A DNA stretch of 13,157 bases, taken from positions 1-13,157 of the forward strand of contig JAJNDJ010000024.1 in the NCBI GenBank assembly GCA_021156345.1, read 5' to 3'. Origin of the DNA: Rubrobacteraceae bacterium. GTDB lineage: Bacteria > Actinomycetota > Rubrobacteria > Rubrobacterales > Rubrobacteraceae. Each line of letters opens with the position of its first letter. Within the stretch, counting starts at the first letter, position 1. The position numbers and the translations under genes were made by a program. The notes beneath the pieces were generated by a model. The model was not told the origin of the DNA. It saw only the letters and a program-made list of their open reading frames with translations, and did no database searches. Of this stretch, positions 11,760 through 13,157 are shown one piece after another.

Positions 11760-13157
11760 ATGGCGGATAGCGGTATGAAAGCGGCAGGATATGTCGCGGC
11801 CGAGGTTATGGCGCGGGCCGGGGTGAGACGCCTGTACACCGTGCCCGGCGAGAGCTTCCTGGAGATCCTGGACGCCGCCGAGGAGCACCCCGACCTCTCC
11901 CTCGTCTCGACGCGCCACGAGTCTGGCGCCGCCTTTATGGCCGAGGCGGAAGGCAAGCTGACGGGGAGACCGGCAGTGGCGATGGCCACGAGGGGCGTGG
12001 GCGCATCCAACCTCGCTATCGGGGTACACACAGCGAGGCAGGACTCGACGCCCATGCTCGTTCTGCTCGGGCAGGTCGAGACTGACTTCCTCGGGAGAGA
12101 AGCCTTTCAGGAAGTGGATCTCAGCGCCTTCTACGCCCCGATCACGAAGTGGGCAGCAACGGTGCATCGCCCCGACCGCCTCGCCGAGTTTGTCGCCACA
12201 GGACTGAGGATCGCCACTTCAGGCCGTCCAGGCCCCGTCATGCTCGCGCTGCCAGCGGACGTGCTCGGGGAGGCGGTCCACGGTGACCCAGAGGCCCACG
12301 TGCAGCCCCCGCCCCGCTCTGCCCTTGCGCCGCAGGATGTCCGGACCGTCGCAGGACGGCTCGCCGCCGCTCGCCGTCCTGTCGTGATCGCGGGCGGCGG
12401 GGCGCAAGGCGTCCGTGAGTCTTTGATCTCCTTTTCAGAGGTTTGGGGTGCCGGCGTATACGCAGCCTTCCGCAGGCAGGACGTGTTCCCGAACGAGCAT
12501 CCGAACTACCTGGGACACCTCGCGCTCGGTACGCCACAGGAGACCCTGAAGACCCTAGAAGAGGCAGACCTCGTCCTGGTTGTCGGCTGCCGGCTGAGCG
12601 AGGTTACCACCCAGAGCTATTCGCTCCCGCGCGGGGACCAGGCCGTGATCCAGATAGACATAGACCCGAACGAAGTCGGCGCTACGGTCCGCGCCGAAAT
12701 CGGGATGGTCTCGGACGCGGGTACGGCCCTGGCCGCGTTGGCCGAACATGCGCCCTCGTCGCCCCCGGCACGGGATTTGGCCGGGGGCCACAGGGCCTAC
12801 CTCGACTCCAGCACGATACCCCCGGATCGTGCAAGGGAAGGCATCGACCCCGCGCGGGTCGTCGGCGCCATGCGCGAAACCCTGCCTGAGGACGCTCTAT
12901 TGACCAACGACGCGGGCAACTTCTCGGTCTTCATCCACCGTTACTGGCGCTACAACCACCCCGGTACTCAGCTGGCCCCCGCGAACGGGGCGATGGGCTA
13001 CGGTGTTCCTGCTGCGGTGGCGGCGAAGCTCGCTGCCCCTGACCGGACCGTCGTGGCCTGCTGCGGCGACGGCGGGTTCCTGATGACGGGCCAGGAGATC
13101 GAGACGGCGGTCAGGTACGGCGCCGCCATCACAGTAGTCGTCTTCCGCAATCGACTA
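11760..13157 (+). CDS. Thiamine-diphosphate-dependent enzyme, acetolactate-synthase-like, 3' end outside window
   Basis: 466 residues are visible without a stop; family members are about 530-580 long. ATG 11760 is four bases after GGAGG (11751-11755); ATG 11775 is an alternative lacking such a site. The N-terminal pyrimidine-binding domain starts GYVAAEVMARAGVRRLYTVP and holds the catalytic glutamate in TRHESGAAFMAEAEGKLTGR (Glu54). RPGPVMLALPADV ends that domain. The central domain follows (ARRPVVIAGGGAQG, then ADLVLVVGCRLSEVTTQSY and IQIDIDPNEVG), and the C-terminal diphosphate-binding domain (NDAGNFSVF, GAMGYGVPAAVAAKL) carries the GDG motif CCGDGGFLMTGQEIETAVRY (436-438). The enzyme would ligate or decarboxylate 2-keto acids in the cytoplasm. 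Candidates are a catabolic acetolactate synthase, benzoylformate- or phenylpyruvate-decarboxylase-like, or sulfoacetaldehyde-acetyltransferase-like enzyme. No ilvN/ilvC neighbours are visible. Divergence from a D-amino-acid oxidase, which makes 2-keto acids, is suggestive but not proof of a shared pathway. Confidence 0.9.
   Translation, partial: MADSGMKAAGYVAAEVMARAGVRRLYTVPGESFLEILDAAEEHPDLSLVSTRHESGAAFMAEAEGKLTGRPAVAMATRGVGASNLAIGVHTARQDSTPMLVLLGQVETDFLGREAFQEVDLSAFYAPITKWAATVHRPDRLAEFVATGLRIATSGRPGPVMLALPADVLGEAVHGDPEAHVQPPPRSALAPQDVRTVAGRLAAARRPVVIAGGGAQGVRESLISFSEVWGAGVYAAFRRQDVFPNEHPNYLGHLALGTPQETLKTLEEADLVLVVGCRLSEVTTQSYSLPRGDQAVIQIDIDPNEVGATVRAEIGMVSDAGTALAALAEHAPSSPPARDLAGGHRAYLDSSTIPPDRAREGIDPARVVGAMRETLPEDALLTNDAGNFSVFIHRYWRYNHPGTQLAPANGAMGYGVPAAVAAKLAAPDRTVVACCGDGGFLMTGQEIETAVRYGAAITVVVFRNRL

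Noticed and set aside
11528..12055. 175-residue minus-strand open frame
   Set aside because: Mostly antisense to the ThDP enzyme. Only its ADAVVVGCG segment is meaningful, as the displaced N-terminus of the oxidase.
12443..12889. 148-residue plus-strand open frame
   Set aside because: Out-of-frame shadow of the ThDP enzyme, which reads through without interruption.
1..13157. CRISPR array, insertion sequence, prophage, toxin-antitoxin or known defence system
   Set aside because: No spaced direct repeats, transposase or integrase motifs, terminal repeats or recognised defence proteins were seen on either strand.

Overview
The window looks like chromosomal DNA from a high-GC actinobacterium, most likely Rubrobacter or a close relative. 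That placement is inferred from protein style rather than any marker gene. The clues are GTG/TTG starts behind AGGAGG or TAAGGAGG ribosome-binding sites, RTX and beta-helix exported proteins, a DUF2795 protein, and a single-domain UspA protein beside an Fpg/Nei glycosylase.

Layout. Positions 1-340 (minus) hold the C-terminal part of an RTX calcium-binding protein that runs off the left edge. Two small unrecognised genes follow (750-1055 and 1491-1736, plus), separated by about 430 bases with no visible gene. An exported right-handed beta-helix protein starts at a TTG at 1861. Its 3' end is scrambled by frameshifts, and a choice-of-anchor-Q-like tail survives in another frame up to 3280. Next comes an amino-acid/nitrogen block on the plus strand: a class III PLP aminotransferase (3327-4631), an orphan fragment of a peptide ABC-transporter binding protein (4740-5267) and an intact M20D amidohydrolase (5447-6649). 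A two-helix membrane peptide (6798-7019) converges on a UspA protein (7064-7543, minus). An Fpg/Nei glycosylase gene with an internal deletion (7757-8483) converges on an AsnC/Lrp regulator (8480-8962, minus). The regulator is divergent from an EamA-type exporter (9088-9969). A DUF2795 protein (10240-10461, minus) with a strong terminator follows. A D-amino-acid oxidase-like gene has lost most of its FAD-binding N-terminus (10747-11623, minus). It is divergent from a large thiamine-diphosphate enzyme (11760 to the right edge, still open).

How the genes relate. The intact genes centre on amino-acid and amide metabolism: transamination, deacylation, a ThDP 2-keto-acid enzyme, an Lrp-type regulator and a probable metabolite exporter. 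The oxidase and the binding protein that would fit this theme are broken. The clearest overall signal is a set of at least five damaged genes interleaved with intact ones. At least two (fpg and the oxidase) have the same lesion: both ends recognisable, a missing middle of tens of codons, and a frame change at the join.

Several intergenic gaps contain concentric inverted repeats not explained by the genes. The best are at 7644-7675 with 7561-7576 (usp/fpg), 8992-9003 (lrp/eamA), 11644-11721 (oxidase/ThDP enzyme) and 10052-10118. I found no CRISPR array, rRNA, tRNA or insertion sequence. I did not recognise a complete novel multi-gene system.
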